The translations under genes and the position numbers were made by a program. A stretch of DNA of 47,880 bases from Luteolibacter sp. (GTDB taxonomy: Bacteria > Verrucomicrobiota > Verrucomicrobiia > Verrucomicrobiales > Akkermansiaceae), in NCBI GenBank assembly GCA_030828305.1, contig JAURCU010000005.1, positions 1 to 47,880 on the forward strand, in the 5' to 3' direction. Of the stretch, positions 39,920 through 47,721 are shown in pieces; the stretch's first letter is position 1, and every line of letters starts with the position of its first letter. A model generated the notes under the pieces. It saw only the letters and a list, made by a program, of their open reading frames with translations, had not been told where the DNA came from and did no database searches.

Positions 39920-41872
39920 CTACGCCACCAACTCCACGCCATCCAAGGTCTCGAAATTGACATCCTCCTCCGGTTGGTAGAGGCGGCGCAGGAAATCCTG
40001 GTAACCGACCAACTCCATACGGCCGTCGTAGTGCTCGATGATGGCAGAGAGGCTTTCCACCCAATCACCCGAGTTGAGGTAATGGATACCACCGACCAGT
40101 TTATCCTCGGGGGTGTGGATGTGACCGCAGATGATACCATCACAATTTTTTTCGCGTGCGAGGTTCTGAAGCAACTGCTCGTAGCGGTCCAGGAAGCTGA
40201 CCGCGGACTTAACCTTGGCCTTCACTTGCTTGCTAATCGAGTAGTAATCCTTGCCGCGCCAACGACGCCACTTGTTGTAGAAGCGGTTGATCAACAGCAG
40301 GGTATCGTAGCCGACGGCTCCGAGGAAGGCCAGCCAGCGATGATTGGTCGATACACTGTCAAAGCCGTCGCCGTGGACAACCAGGTAGCGCTTGCCGTTG
40401 AGGCCCTCGTGAATGTGCTCCTTGACCAACTGGATGCGACCAAATGAGAGCGGCAGGAAACGGTCGAGAACTTCGTCGTGGTTGCCACGCACGTATTGCA
40501 CCTCAACTTTGTGGCTCTCGGAGAGCTTGATGAACTTGCGCACCGCACGGCTGTGACGGGAGGTCCACTTGCCGCCGCGCTTAAGGGCCCATCCGTCGAT
40601 AATATCCCCATTGAGTATGAGTTTCTCGCATTCGACGTGCTTGAGGAAATGGACCACCTCATCGGCCTTGCTGTCGGGGGAGCCAAGATGAATGTCGGAA
40701 AGAATCACCGTGCGGCAGTTCAACTTGGGTCGCTTGAGGCTGCATAGTCGGCGCGGATTGAGGTGAGCTGACTTTTTGGCCAAGCCAGAGAGGGTGGCCT
40801 CAAATTTGTCGACCACCTTTGCCCAAGACTGGCTTTCGGCGGTGCGGCGGGCCTGCATTCGCAAATCGTGAGCGCGCGGGTAAGCAAGAGCCCGCACCGC
40901 TTGCTTGAGAAAGGCTTTGGCATCCCCGAAGGGGGCTATCAGGCCGCTGCGCTCGTGCTCGACATGCATGGCTGCGGCGGCATAGTCATAACTGACTGTT
41001 ACCAGACCGCTGGCCATGCCCTCTAGCAGCACGTTACCGAAAGTCTCTGTTTCGCTGGGAAAGAGCAGGATATCCGAGGAGGCGTAGTGCCGGGCCAGGT
41101 CCGTTCCGGTGCGCATTCCAGCAAACTTCACCCATGGACAGCTGTGCTCAAGAGTCTTGCGCACAGGGCCATCACCCACAACAACGCAGACCATGTTGGG
41201 AAACACCTCACGCATGCGTTCGAAAGCCATCATGCCCAGCTCCAGATTCTTTTCCGCGGCCACCCGACCCACGATGACAGCCACCGGGGTCTCCGCATCC
41301 ACACCCCACTGCGCACGCAACTGGTCACAACGGCGGGCAGGTGAAAACAAATCGGTGTCCACACCACGGCCCAGCAATTCCACATTCTCAATGCCGATCT
41401 CTTTGAGTTCCTTAACCATGCCGGGTGAGGGAGTCATGGTGCACAGCGCGCGGTTGTGGAACTTGCGCAGATAGGACTTGGCCAGCGACTGCATGCCGGG
41501 CATGCCATAGCGCTCCATGTAATGGTGGAAATTGGTATGAAATCCGCTGACCGCGGGAATGCCCAGCGCCTGAGCTGCCTTGAGGGCCGACTTGCCCAGC
41601 GGACTCTCTGTGGCAACGTAGATGACGTCGGGGCGCTTGCGCTCCCAGCGCTGGCGAAGCTCAAAGGGCTTGGGCAAGCCAACGCGCACATCGCGGTAAC
41701 CCGGTAGCGCGAGCGAGCGGGCAGCGGATTCCCCCTGCCCGACTTGGGCTCCGGTGTGAACCACATGAATCCGACACCCTCTGGCTTTCAGACCGTCAGT
41801 GAGACGACCCAGAGTCATGGCCACGCCATTGACATCCGGACGGAAAGTATCGGTGATGATTTCGATATTCAT
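39920..41872 (-). CDS. Fusion: GT4 glycosyltransferase (Agt-like) + PlcP-like metallophosphoesterase
   Basis: This 650-residue cytoplasmic protein has two complete enzymes. Residues about 1-375 form a GT4 glycosyltransferase of the diacylglycerol or mannosyl type, with IEIITDTFRPDVNGVA, VSGFHTNFHHYMERYG, LLGRGVDTDLF, VGRVAAEKNLE and the donor-site FPSETETFGNVLLEG. Residues about 388-650 form a calcineurin-like phosphoesterase with SDIHLG (Asp393, His395), NGDIIDGWAL, YVRGNHDEVLD, VVHGDGFD and ICGHIHTPEDK, and a closing LNSGDWVESL. The second half resembles PlcP, a phospholipase C-like enzyme more than LpxH. In rhizobia and marine bacteria separate plcP and agt genes replace phospholipids by glycolipids under phosphate starvation. 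Here both steps are in one chain, so diacylglycerol could be passed on directly. Lipid substrates are inferred from homology. Confidence 0.87.
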   Translation of the reverse strand: MNIEIITDTFRPDVNGVAMTLGRLTDGLKARGCRIHVVHTGAQVGQGESAARSLALPGYRDVRVGLPKPFELRQRWERKRPDVIYVATESPLGKSALKAAQALGIPAVSGFHTNFHHYMERYGMPGMQSLAKSYLRKFHNRALCTMTPSPGMVKELKEIGIENVELLGRGVDTDLFSPARRCDQLRAQWGVDAETPVAVIVGRVAAEKNLELGMMAFERMREVFPNMVCVVVGDGPVRKTLEHSCPWVKFAGMRTGTDLARHYASSDILLFPSETETFGNVLLEGMASGLVTVSYDYAAAAMHVEHERSGLIAPFGDAKAFLKQAVRALAYPRAHDLRMQARRTAESQSWAKVVDKFEATLSGLAKKSAHLNPRRLCSLKRPKLNCRTVILSDIHLGSPDSKADEVVHFLKHVECEKLILNGDIIDGWALKRGGKWTSRHSRAVRKFIKLSESHKVEVQYVRGNHDEVLDRFLPLSFGRIQLVKEHIHEGLNGKRYLVVHGDGFDSVSTNHRWLAFLGAVGYDTLLLINRFYNKWRRWRGKDYYSISKQVKAKVKSAVSFLDRYEQLLQNLAREKNCDGIICGHIHTPEDKLVGGIHYLNSGDWVESLSAIIEHYDGRMELVGYQDFLRRLYQPEEDVNFETLDGVELVA

Positions 41873-41963
41873 GGCATGACTTTAAGCCGCATGGAGCCGC
41901 CAAGAGCACATGGGCACTCAAAATGGCTATCATCACTCCGTTGGCTGGCGGAACTTCCCGATG

Positions 41964-41979
41964 GTGACGTTTCTGTCAC
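41964..41979. promoter_or_regulatory. Possible operator, partial Pho-box match, upstream of the Agt-PlcP fusion
   Basis: GTGAC-N6-GTCAC is an inverted repeat 92 bp upstream of the fusion start. Its right half with flank, CTGTCAC, matches a Pho-box half-site, but the second half (TGGTGAC) is weak and the direction is away from the gene. It is a candidate only. Confidence 0.25.
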
Positions 41980-42002
41980 AAAATAAGGAATCCTTGATAG
42001 TC

Positions 42003-42028
42003 GAGGTTTAAAAGGGACTGGAAACCTC
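42003..42028 (-). terminator. Hairpin after the LON-domain gene
   Basis: GAGGTTT and AAACCTC form a 7-bp stem with a 12-base loop, 9 bp past the stop at 42037 on the minus strand. The T-run is in the loop instead of after the stem, so it is a weak terminator candidate. Confidence 0.35.
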
Positions 42029-42036
42029 TCCCGACC

Positions 42037-42654
42037 TCACTGCCCGACATCAACCAGATACTTGCAAATCAACGGAATGCGCTCGCCCACAGATTCGATT
42101 TCGAGCAGTTCCTGACGCAGGTCGGGATCCTGGACAAACTGCTGGCAAATGATATCGGTCAGCAAACCCGGCTCGTCTGCTTGGTCGAGCAGCGAGAAGA
42201 TGCCCTGCTGCACCTCCTCCGGCAAGTCATGCACCGCATCCTCCACCGCGGCGCGCAGGGTCTTCATCGCGGCCTCGGCTTGGTTCTCAGGCTCGAACTC
42301 GCCGGTCAGCGGCTCGATGGTGGCCTGCGGATATTCGCGTTCAACGTGCCACCCAACAAAGCGCACCCGCAAGACTCCATGGAGGAGCAGTTGCGAAGTG
42401 CCGTCCTCAGACTCGCGGCTGGCACGAATCAGACCTACCGTGCCGATTGGCGCGACACAATCCTTGATATTTTCGGTCTCCTCGGAGAGCAGGCGGGCCA
42501 CGGCAAAGACGCAGTCGCCCTCCAGCGCATCCGCCAGCATTCCGCGGTAGCGCGGCTCGAAGATGCGCAAAGGCAAGCCTCCATGGGGAAAGAGCGTGCA
42601 GTCCGGCAGCAGCATGACGCCACATTTGGTGGGAATTTCGATCGCGGACACCAC
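42037..42654 (-). CDS. LON substrate-binding domain protein (no protease domain)
   Basis: The frame is open to 42744, but the first 30 residues are unlike the family, so I chose GTG 42654 (or 42651), which gives about 205 residues beginning near SAIEIPTKCGVMLLPDCTLFPHG. The segment PLRIFEPRYRGML is the hallmark of the LON N-terminal domain. It is followed by a helical C-terminal half. There is no AAA+ or protease part, so it is a stand-alone LON-domain protein, common in bacteria and of uncertain role, possibly substrate binding or protein quality control. It diverges from the ABC-transporter operon. Confidence in the family is good, but the start is uncertain. Confidence 0.87.
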   Translation of the reverse strand: MVSAIEIPTKCGVMLLPDCTLFPHGGLPLRIFEPRYRGMLADALEGDCVFAVARLLSEETENIKDCVAPIGTVGLIRASRESEDGTSQLLLHGVLRVRFVGWHVEREYPQATIEPLTGEFEPENQAEAAMKTLRAAVEDAVHDLPEEVQQGIFSLLDQADEPGLLTDIICQQFVQDPDLRQELLEIESVGERIPLICKYLVDVGQ

Positions 42655-42817
42655 AGCACCATGCACGAGGCTCGCCCTTAGGCAAGGTTCTTGGCTTTCA
42701 GCCCGGGGGGCGATTCTGTGACCTAGACTGCGAATTTTTTCCAAACAAATTCACAAAACTGCATCGCTTGACGCGCGAGAGTCCATGAGAAAGATTTCCC
42801 AAGAAGCGTGAAAGCCC

Positions 42818-43549
42818 ATGATTGAAGTCGAACAACTCACCAAACATTTCGGATCCAAGATGGCGGTCGACGACCTGAGTTTCACCGTCAAGAAGGGTGA
42901 AGTCCTCGGTTTCCTCGGCCCCAACGGCGCTGGCAAGTCCACCACCATGCGCATGATCACCGGCTTCATTGCGCCGAGTTCGGGCGAGGCCAAGGTCTGC
43001 GGCATTTCGGTCATCGATGATCCGACCCAAGCCAAGACCAAAATCGGCTACCTGCCCGAATCCGCCCCACTCTATGCGGACATGACGGTCACCGGCTTTC
43101 TCAAGTTCTGCGCAGATGTGCGCGGCCTGCGCGGCACGGAGCGCAAGGATGCCATTGAGAGGGCCATCGATACCTGTTTTCTGAGCAGCGTCGCCCACCA
43201 AAGCATCGACACTCTCTCCAAGGGCTACCGCCACCGCACCTGCCTTGCCCAGGCCCTGCTGCACGACCCCGAGGTTCTGATTCTTGACGAGCCCACCGAC
43301 GGCCTCGACCCCAACCAGAAACACGAGGTGCGCCAACTCATCAAAAACCTCGGCGAGAAGAAAGCCATCCTCTTTTCCACCCATATTCTCGAAGAGGTCG
43401 ATGCCTCATGCAGTCGTGCGGTCATCGTAGACCGCGGCCGGATCGTCGCCGACGGCACGCCCCAGGAACTCAAGGAGCGGGCGCCCGAGGGCAGCTTGAC
43501 CGAACTCTTCCGCAAACTCACCACCCGCGACACGGACGAAGCCGCCTGA
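42818..43549 (+). CDS. ABC-transporter ATPase, GldA/CcmA-like
   Basis: This 243-residue ATPase has Walker A GPNGAGKST (about residues 36-44), a Q-loop region near YLPESAPLY, a modified signature LSKGYRHRTCLAQAL, Walker B LILDEPTDGLDP and the switch histidine in FSTHILEEV. It belongs to the ABC-2 exporter ATPases whose closest named member by neighbourhood is GldA, next to GldF and GldG. It provides ATP hydrolysis for the membrane proteins encoded directly downstream. It starts the operon, 29 bp ahead of the permease. The operon is also common outside gliding Bacteroidota, so gliding motility should not be assumed. Confidence 0.93.
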   Translation: MIEVEQLTKHFGSKMAVDDLSFTVKKGEVLGFLGPNGAGKSTTMRMITGFIAPSSGEAKVCGISVIDDPTQAKTKIGYLPESAPLYADMTVTGFLKFCADVRGLRGTERKDAIERAIDTCFLSSVAHQSIDTLSKGYRHRTCLAQALLHDPEVLILDEPTDGLDPNQKHEVRQLIKNLGEKKAILFSTHILEEVDASCSRAVIVDRGRIVADGTPQELKERAPEGSLTELFRKLTTRDTDEAA

Positions 43550-43578
43550 AACTCCAGCTTTCATTCCACACCCAAGCC

Positions 43579-44310
43579 ATGTCGACTCTCACGATCTACA
43601 AACGCGAACTGAAGAGCTACTTCAGCCAGCCCACGGCCTACGCCATCATTGTGGTTTTCCTGCTCTCCACGATGGCCTTCACCTTCACCTTCGGTAACTT
43701 TATTCGCGCCGGAGATGCCTCCTTGGAATGGAGTTTCTTCTTCTGGCATCCCTGGATTTTCATGCTGCTGGCTCCCGCTGTCGGTATGCGCCTGTGGTCC
43801 GATGAACAACGCAATGGCACCATTGAGTTACTCGGGACCTTCCCGCTAACCACCTGGAATGCCATTCTTGGCAAGTATTTGGCCGCCCTGAGTGTTTGGC
43901 TGGTCGCCCTCACGCTCACTTTCCCCATTGTTGTCACCGTCAACTACCTGGGAGATCCCGACAACGGCGCCATTCTCGCAGGCTACTTAGGCAGCTTGCT
44001 GGTCTGCGGCACTTTCCTCGCCCTCACCATGCTGGTGAGTGCCTTCACCCGCGATCAGGTCGTCTGCCTGATTGTCTCCACCATCGCTTGTGCCTTGATG
44101 GTCTTCTGCGGCTACGATGACTTCACCCGTGAAATCAGCAAGGCCACCAGCCCGGCTCTGGTTGAGGCCATGACCGCACTGAGTGTATGGGATCACTCCC
44201 GCTCGCTGGATCGCGGTCTCCTGCGGCTGCAGGACCTGGTCTGGTTCGGCTCCATCATTTTCGCCTGTCTCCTTGGCACCAGCGCCATCCTTTCCGCCAA
44301 ACGATCCTAG
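43579..44310 (+). CDS. ABC-2 type permease, GldF-like
   Basis: The chosen ATG 43579 gives 243 residues; the longer frame overlaps the ATPase gene. It has six membrane helices, starting with TAYAIIVVFLLSTMAFTFTFG after the amphipathic MSTLTIYKRELKSYF. The typical ABC-2 loop RLWSDEQRNGTIELLGTFPL lies between helices two and three, and the last helix ends with the short tail SAKRS. It forms the membrane channel with the ATPase. Its stop is 22 bp before the GldG-like gene. The transported substrate is unknown; extracellular polymer or protein handling are the usual suggestions for this family. Confidence 0.92.
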   Translation: MSTLTIYKRELKSYFSQPTAYAIIVVFLLSTMAFTFTFGNFIRAGDASLEWSFFFWHPWIFMLLAPAVGMRLWSDEQRNGTIELLGTFPLTTWNAILGKYLAALSVWLVALTLTFPIVVTVNYLGDPDNGAILAGYLGSLLVCGTFLALTMLVSAFTRDQVVCLIVSTIACALMVFCGYDDFTREISKATSPALVEAMTALSVWDHSRSLDRGLLRLQDLVWFGSIIFACLLGTSAILSAKRS

Positions 44311-44332
44311 AGACAAAGACTCCCGTTTTGCC

Positions 44333-46261
44333 ATGAAGATCACCCACCCCATCACCCGCGGTGCCCTTGGCGTTGTCGCCCTGGTCACCATTGCGCTGCT
44401 CGCCAACTGGCTGGTTCTGCTGAGCCCTTCCGCCAGCCGCGGTATCGACTTCACCCAGAAGAATATCCACACCCTGTCGGATGGCACCAAATCCATCCTC
44501 AAGGAACTCGAGGCCCCCGTGGTCGTGCGCTACTACGCCACCCGCAACACCGATTTCATGCCCGAGGAGATGAAGCTGCACATGCGCCGCGTGGACGATC
44601 TGCTCAAGGAATACGCAAACATCTCGGGCGGCAAGCTGCGCGTCGAACACCTCGACCCCGAGCCCGACACCGAGGCAGAGGACGCCGCCAACTTGGATGG
44701 CATCAGCGGCCAGCGCTTCAACGACCAGAACCTCTACTTCGGTCTCGCCATCTCATGTCTGGACAAGACTCGGATCATCCCCTTCCTCGATCCACGCATG
44801 GAAACCATGCTCGAGTACGAACTCTCAAGCCGCATTGCAGAAGTGAGTGCCACCCAGAAACCCCGGGTCGGCATCATGACCGGCCTCGCTCTGAAGGGCG
44901 GCAGCGGCAACCCCATGATGGGTCAGCAGGCCAGCGCTCCATGGGTCATCTACCAACAGATGCAGCAGAACTTCGAGTTGGTCGATATCCCCATGACCGA
45001 GCCCGACATCAATCCCCAGGATATCAAAGTACTGGTGGTCTTCCACCCTGCCGGCATCAGCCCCGCCGCGGAATACGCCATCGATCAGTATGTGCTTCAA
45101 GGCGGCACGGTCATTGCCTGCCTCGATGCCTACTCGGTGGCGTCCCAGATGATGGGCGGGGGCAACCCGATGATGGGCGCTGGCTCTCCTAGCTCCTCCA
45201 CACTGCCCAAACTGCTCAACGCTTGGGGCGTGGAGTTCGAGTCCGGCCTCACCCTCGCCGACCCGGCCTACTCCACCCAGTTTTCTGATAACCGTACCGG
45301 CCTGGCCGTGCTGAGCCTGCCCAATGAGGCCATGCCCCAGAAAGACAGCGTGGTCACCCGCGACCTGGACTCCATCATCCTATTTCTTCCGGGCGCCTTC
45401 TCCAGGAACGAGGACTGCCAACTCGGCTTCGAGTCCCTTGTGCGCTCTTCCAAGCGCGCCGGCTTTGTCAATGCGATGAAGGCGTCACGCTTGGAGACCA
45501 CCGCCGCTGAGGTCAAGCCCGCTGGCAAGCACTACCACCTGATGGTGCGCCTTCACGGCAGGTTCCCGACCGCCTTTCCCGAGGGTGACCCATCCACCCC
45601 ACCCGAGGGTGACCCATCCACCCCACCCGAGGGCGATCCGAACACCCCTACCTCCAATCAAGGCGAAGAGCCCGAAAAAGCGGCGCCCTCCCTCAAGCAG
45701 GCCACCGCCGATGGCAATGTCTTTCTGATCGCCGACATCGATGCCTTCTACAACGACTTTGCCTACCGCATCCAGAACATCGGCGGCATGAGCATGGCCG
45801 CGCCCAGCAACGGCAACTCCTCGCTGCTATTCAACCTGCTCGATCAGACCGTTGGCTCCAAGCACCTCATCGGCTCGCGTTCGCGTGCTGCGGTGCGCCG
45901 CCCCTTCACTGTTATCCAGAAGATGGAAGACAACTTCAACAAGGAGGTCGGAGCCCGCATTGAGGAGTTGCGCAAAGAAGAGCAGGAAGCAACCCGCCGC
46001 CTTAACGAATTACAGACTCAAAAGACGCGCGGCAACCAGCTCTTCCTCTCGCCCGAGCAAGAGGCCGAGATCGCCAACTTGCGCAAGGAACAAGTCAAGT
46101 ATGCCAAGCAAATCCGCGAGATGCAAAAGGACCTGCGCCGCCAGAAGAATGAACTCAGTGGACGCATCACACTGCTAAACGTCGCCATCATGCCGGCGTT
46201 GGTCATCCTCATCGGGCTCGGCTTATTCTTCCAGCGCCGTGCTTCCACCCGCGCCCGCTAA
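44333..46261 (+). CDS. GldG-like ABC-2 associated auxiliary protein
   Basis: Starting at ATG 44333 this is a 642-residue protein with one N-terminal helix (GVVALVTIALLANWLVLL) and one C-terminal helix (ITLLNVAIMPALVILIGLGLFF). Between them is a large extracytoplasmic region with the GldG/ABC_transp_aux fold, visible in DFTQKNIHTLSDGTKSILKEL near the start. A coiled coil precedes the last helix (residues about 540-610). Around residue 416-440 an 8-residue proline-rich motif is repeated three times, encoded by a 24-bp repeat, which probably forms a flexible spacer. It is cotranscribed with the ATPase, permease and DUF4340 genes and probably completes the transporter complex. Confidence 0.9.
   Translation: MKITHPITRGALGVVALVTIALLANWLVLLSPSASRGIDFTQKNIHTLSDGTKSILKELEAPVVVRYYATRNTDFMPEEMKLHMRRVDDLLKEYANISGGKLRVEHLDPEPDTEAEDAANLDGISGQRFNDQNLYFGLAISCLDKTRIIPFLDPRMETMLEYELSSRIAEVSATQKPRVGIMTGLALKGGSGNPMMGQQASAPWVIYQQMQQNFELVDIPMTEPDINPQDIKVLVVFHPAGISPAAEYAIDQYVLQGGTVIACLDAYSVASQMMGGGNPMMGAGSPSSSTLPKLLNAWGVEFESGLTLADPAYSTQFSDNRTGLAVLSLPNEAMPQKDSVVTRDLDSIILFLPGAFSRNEDCQLGFESLVRSSKRAGFVNAMKASRLETTAAEVKPAGKHYHLMVRLHGRFPTAFPEGDPSTPPEGDPSTPPEGDPNTPTSNQGEEPEKAAPSLKQATADGNVFLIADIDAFYNDFAYRIQNIGGMSMAAPSNGNSSLLFNLLDQTVGSKHLIGSRSRAAVRRPFTVIQKMEDNFNKEVGARIEELRKEEQEATRRLNELQTQKTRGNQLFLSPEQEAEIANLRKEQVKYAKQIREMQKDLRRQKNELSGRITLLNVAIMPALVILIGLGLFFQRRASTRAR
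45578..45649 (+). repeat. Three 24-bp tandem repeats within the GldG-like gene
   Basis: Two identical 24-bp units and one diverged unit encode PEGDPSTP-type octapeptides. In-frame repeats like this can change copy number by slippage or recombination without breaking the frame. Confidence 0.85.
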
Positions 46262-46297
46262 CTCTGCCACTTCCAACCAACCCTTCGAACCCATCCC

Positions 46298-47500
46298 ATG
46301 AGCAAACGTCAGGTCATCATCCTATGGTCCATTGCCGCCGTGCTCGCCCTCGTGGTGCTCGCGGTAAAGCTTGGTCAGGGCGATCCCGCGCAGGTCGCCA
46401 CCAAGCGCGAACCCGGTCAAACCCTCTTCGAATTCTTCCCCGCCAAGGACATAACCCAGGTGGTGATTGAAGGCGCCAAGGAATCAGTTACCCTTCAGAA
46501 AGACGGTGAGACCTGGCTGGTCAAGGAGCGCGACAATTACCCCGGGGACACCATAGCCGTGTTGGATCTCATTCGTAGCATCAACGATCTGGAAATCATT
46601 CGTGCCATCGAAGCCGGCCCCAGTCTGGCACCGCGCTTCGGCATGGATACCGAGACTGACTCACCCGAAGAGCGCGGACTGGAAATCGGATTCTTCGGCA
46701 AGGAGGGCGAACTCGCCCGCGTCAGTCTGGGCAAGAGTATTGAACTCTCCTCCAGCGGCAACATCCCGGGTGCCACCATGATGGTTGGTCGCTATTTGCG
46801 CAACCACGCCGACGAGACTGGTTTCTATGCCGGCACCGAGATGTTCTCTTCGGTCAATGCCGACGCCAAGAACTGGCTACGCGACACGTTCATCAGCCCA
46901 GAGAAAATCGAATCCATCGAGGTCACCAAGCCCGACAGCCCCGAGATCGAGTGGCACCTCAAGCGCGAGAGCGAAGAGGCCTCCTTTCAGGTTGTCGGTG
47001 GCAAGCCCAACGAAGTCGCCAACAGCAATCTCTCCAATCGTCTGGGCGGCCTATTCTCATACGCCCGATTCGAAGACGTCATCCCCAAGGATAAGGTAGA
47101 GAAGCTCGGCAGCGAAAAAGGCCGCATCAAGGCCACTATCAAAACTTTCGAAGGCTTCACCTACGGCCTGCAACTTGTTCCAAGCGCGGACAACGGGCAA
47201 CAATACCTGCTGCAGGTAAAAGTCGAGGCCAGTCTGCCAGATCAACGCAAGAAGGCGGAGGGCGAGAGTGCCGAGAACTCCGCCAAACTGGACAAAGCCT
47301 TCGCCGAGCGCCGTCAAATATTGCAGGAAAAACTTGGCGAAGCCAAATTCTTCGAAGGCCGCACCTATCTGATGGGCAAGTCCAACGTCGACCTGCTGCT
47401 GCACAATCGCGGGGAGATGGTGGTGAGTGTGGAGCCTCCCAAGCCTGCTGAGGGCGAAGCCCAGCCACCCGAAATGCTGACGGTGCCACAAGAGCCCTGA
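46298..47500 (+). CDS. DUF4340-domain protein of the Gld-like ABC operon
   Basis: This 400-residue protein has one N-terminal membrane helix (VIILWSIAAVLALVVLAVKLG). A periplasmic DUF4340 domain follows, recognisable by the ITQVVIEGAKESVTLQKDGETWLVKER start, the WLRDTFISPEKIESIEV middle and the repeated FEGFTYGLQLV. The C-terminal part has a charged helix (residues about 315-345) and a proline-rich end. DUF4340 genes regularly follow gldG in Verrucomicrobiota, Bacteroidota and Cyanobacteria. Its role is not known; the context points to the extracytoplasmic part of the transporter. It lies 36 bp after the GldG-like gene and ends the operon. Confidence 0.88.
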   Translation: MSKRQVIILWSIAAVLALVVLAVKLGQGDPAQVATKREPGQTLFEFFPAKDITQVVIEGAKESVTLQKDGETWLVKERDNYPGDTIAVLDLIRSINDLEIIRAIEAGPSLAPRFGMDTETDSPEERGLEIGFFGKEGELARVSLGKSIELSSSGNIPGATMMVGRYLRNHADETGFYAGTEMFSSVNADAKNWLRDTFISPEKIESIEVTKPDSPEIEWHLKRESEEASFQVVGGKPNEVANSNLSNRLGGLFSYARFEDVIPKDKVEKLGSEKGRIKATIKTFEGFTYGLQLVPSADNGQQYLLQVKVEASLPDQRKKAEGESAENSAKLDKAFAERRQILQEKLGEAKFFEGRTYLMGKSNVDLLLHNRGEMVVSVEPPKPAEGEAQPPEMLTVPQEP

Positions 47501-47603
47501 TTTGCAGTGTTGGCCCCAATAAAGGATTCGAATTCCTTGACATGACTCCAGATTGCGGGCTTTCTTCCCGCCCCCGCGCCATGGGCGCAACACACTACCC
47601 AAT

Positions 47604-47680
47604 GCACCCTTAGCTCAGCTGGATAGAGCGTCTGACTACGAATCAGAAGGTCGGGAGTTCGAATCTCTCAGGGTGTACCA
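47604..47680 (+). tRNA. tRNA-Arg (anticodon ACG), CCA encoded
   Basis: The 77-base cloverleaf has acceptor arms GCACCCT and AGGGTGT (one G:T pair at the end), discriminator A and an encoded CCA. The D arm is GCTC-AGCTGGATA-GAGC. The anticodon arm is TCTGA-CTACGAA-TCAGA with anticodon ACG, whose first base is normally edited to inosine. The T loop is TTCGAAT. It reads CGU, CGC and CGA arginine codons. Confidence 0.95.
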
Positions 47681-47685
47681 CTTTC

Positions 47686-47721
47686 AAAAACCCTGCAGCT
47701 CAATGAGCCGCAGGGTTTTTT
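47686..47721 (+). terminator. Strong terminator after tRNA-Arg
   Basis: AAAACCCTGC-A-GCTC and GAGC-C-GCAGGGTTTT form a long stem with one mismatch and an AAT loop, followed by TTTTTT. It starts six bases after the tRNA CCA. Confidence 0.88.

Noticed and set aside
39920..40710. LpxH (UDP-2,3-diacylglucosamine hydrolase) as the identity of the phosphoesterase half
   Set aside because: The motif set with NGDIIDGWAL, the LNSGDWVES end and fusion to a GT4 enzyme fit PlcP better, though a phylogeny would be needed to exclude LpxH fully.
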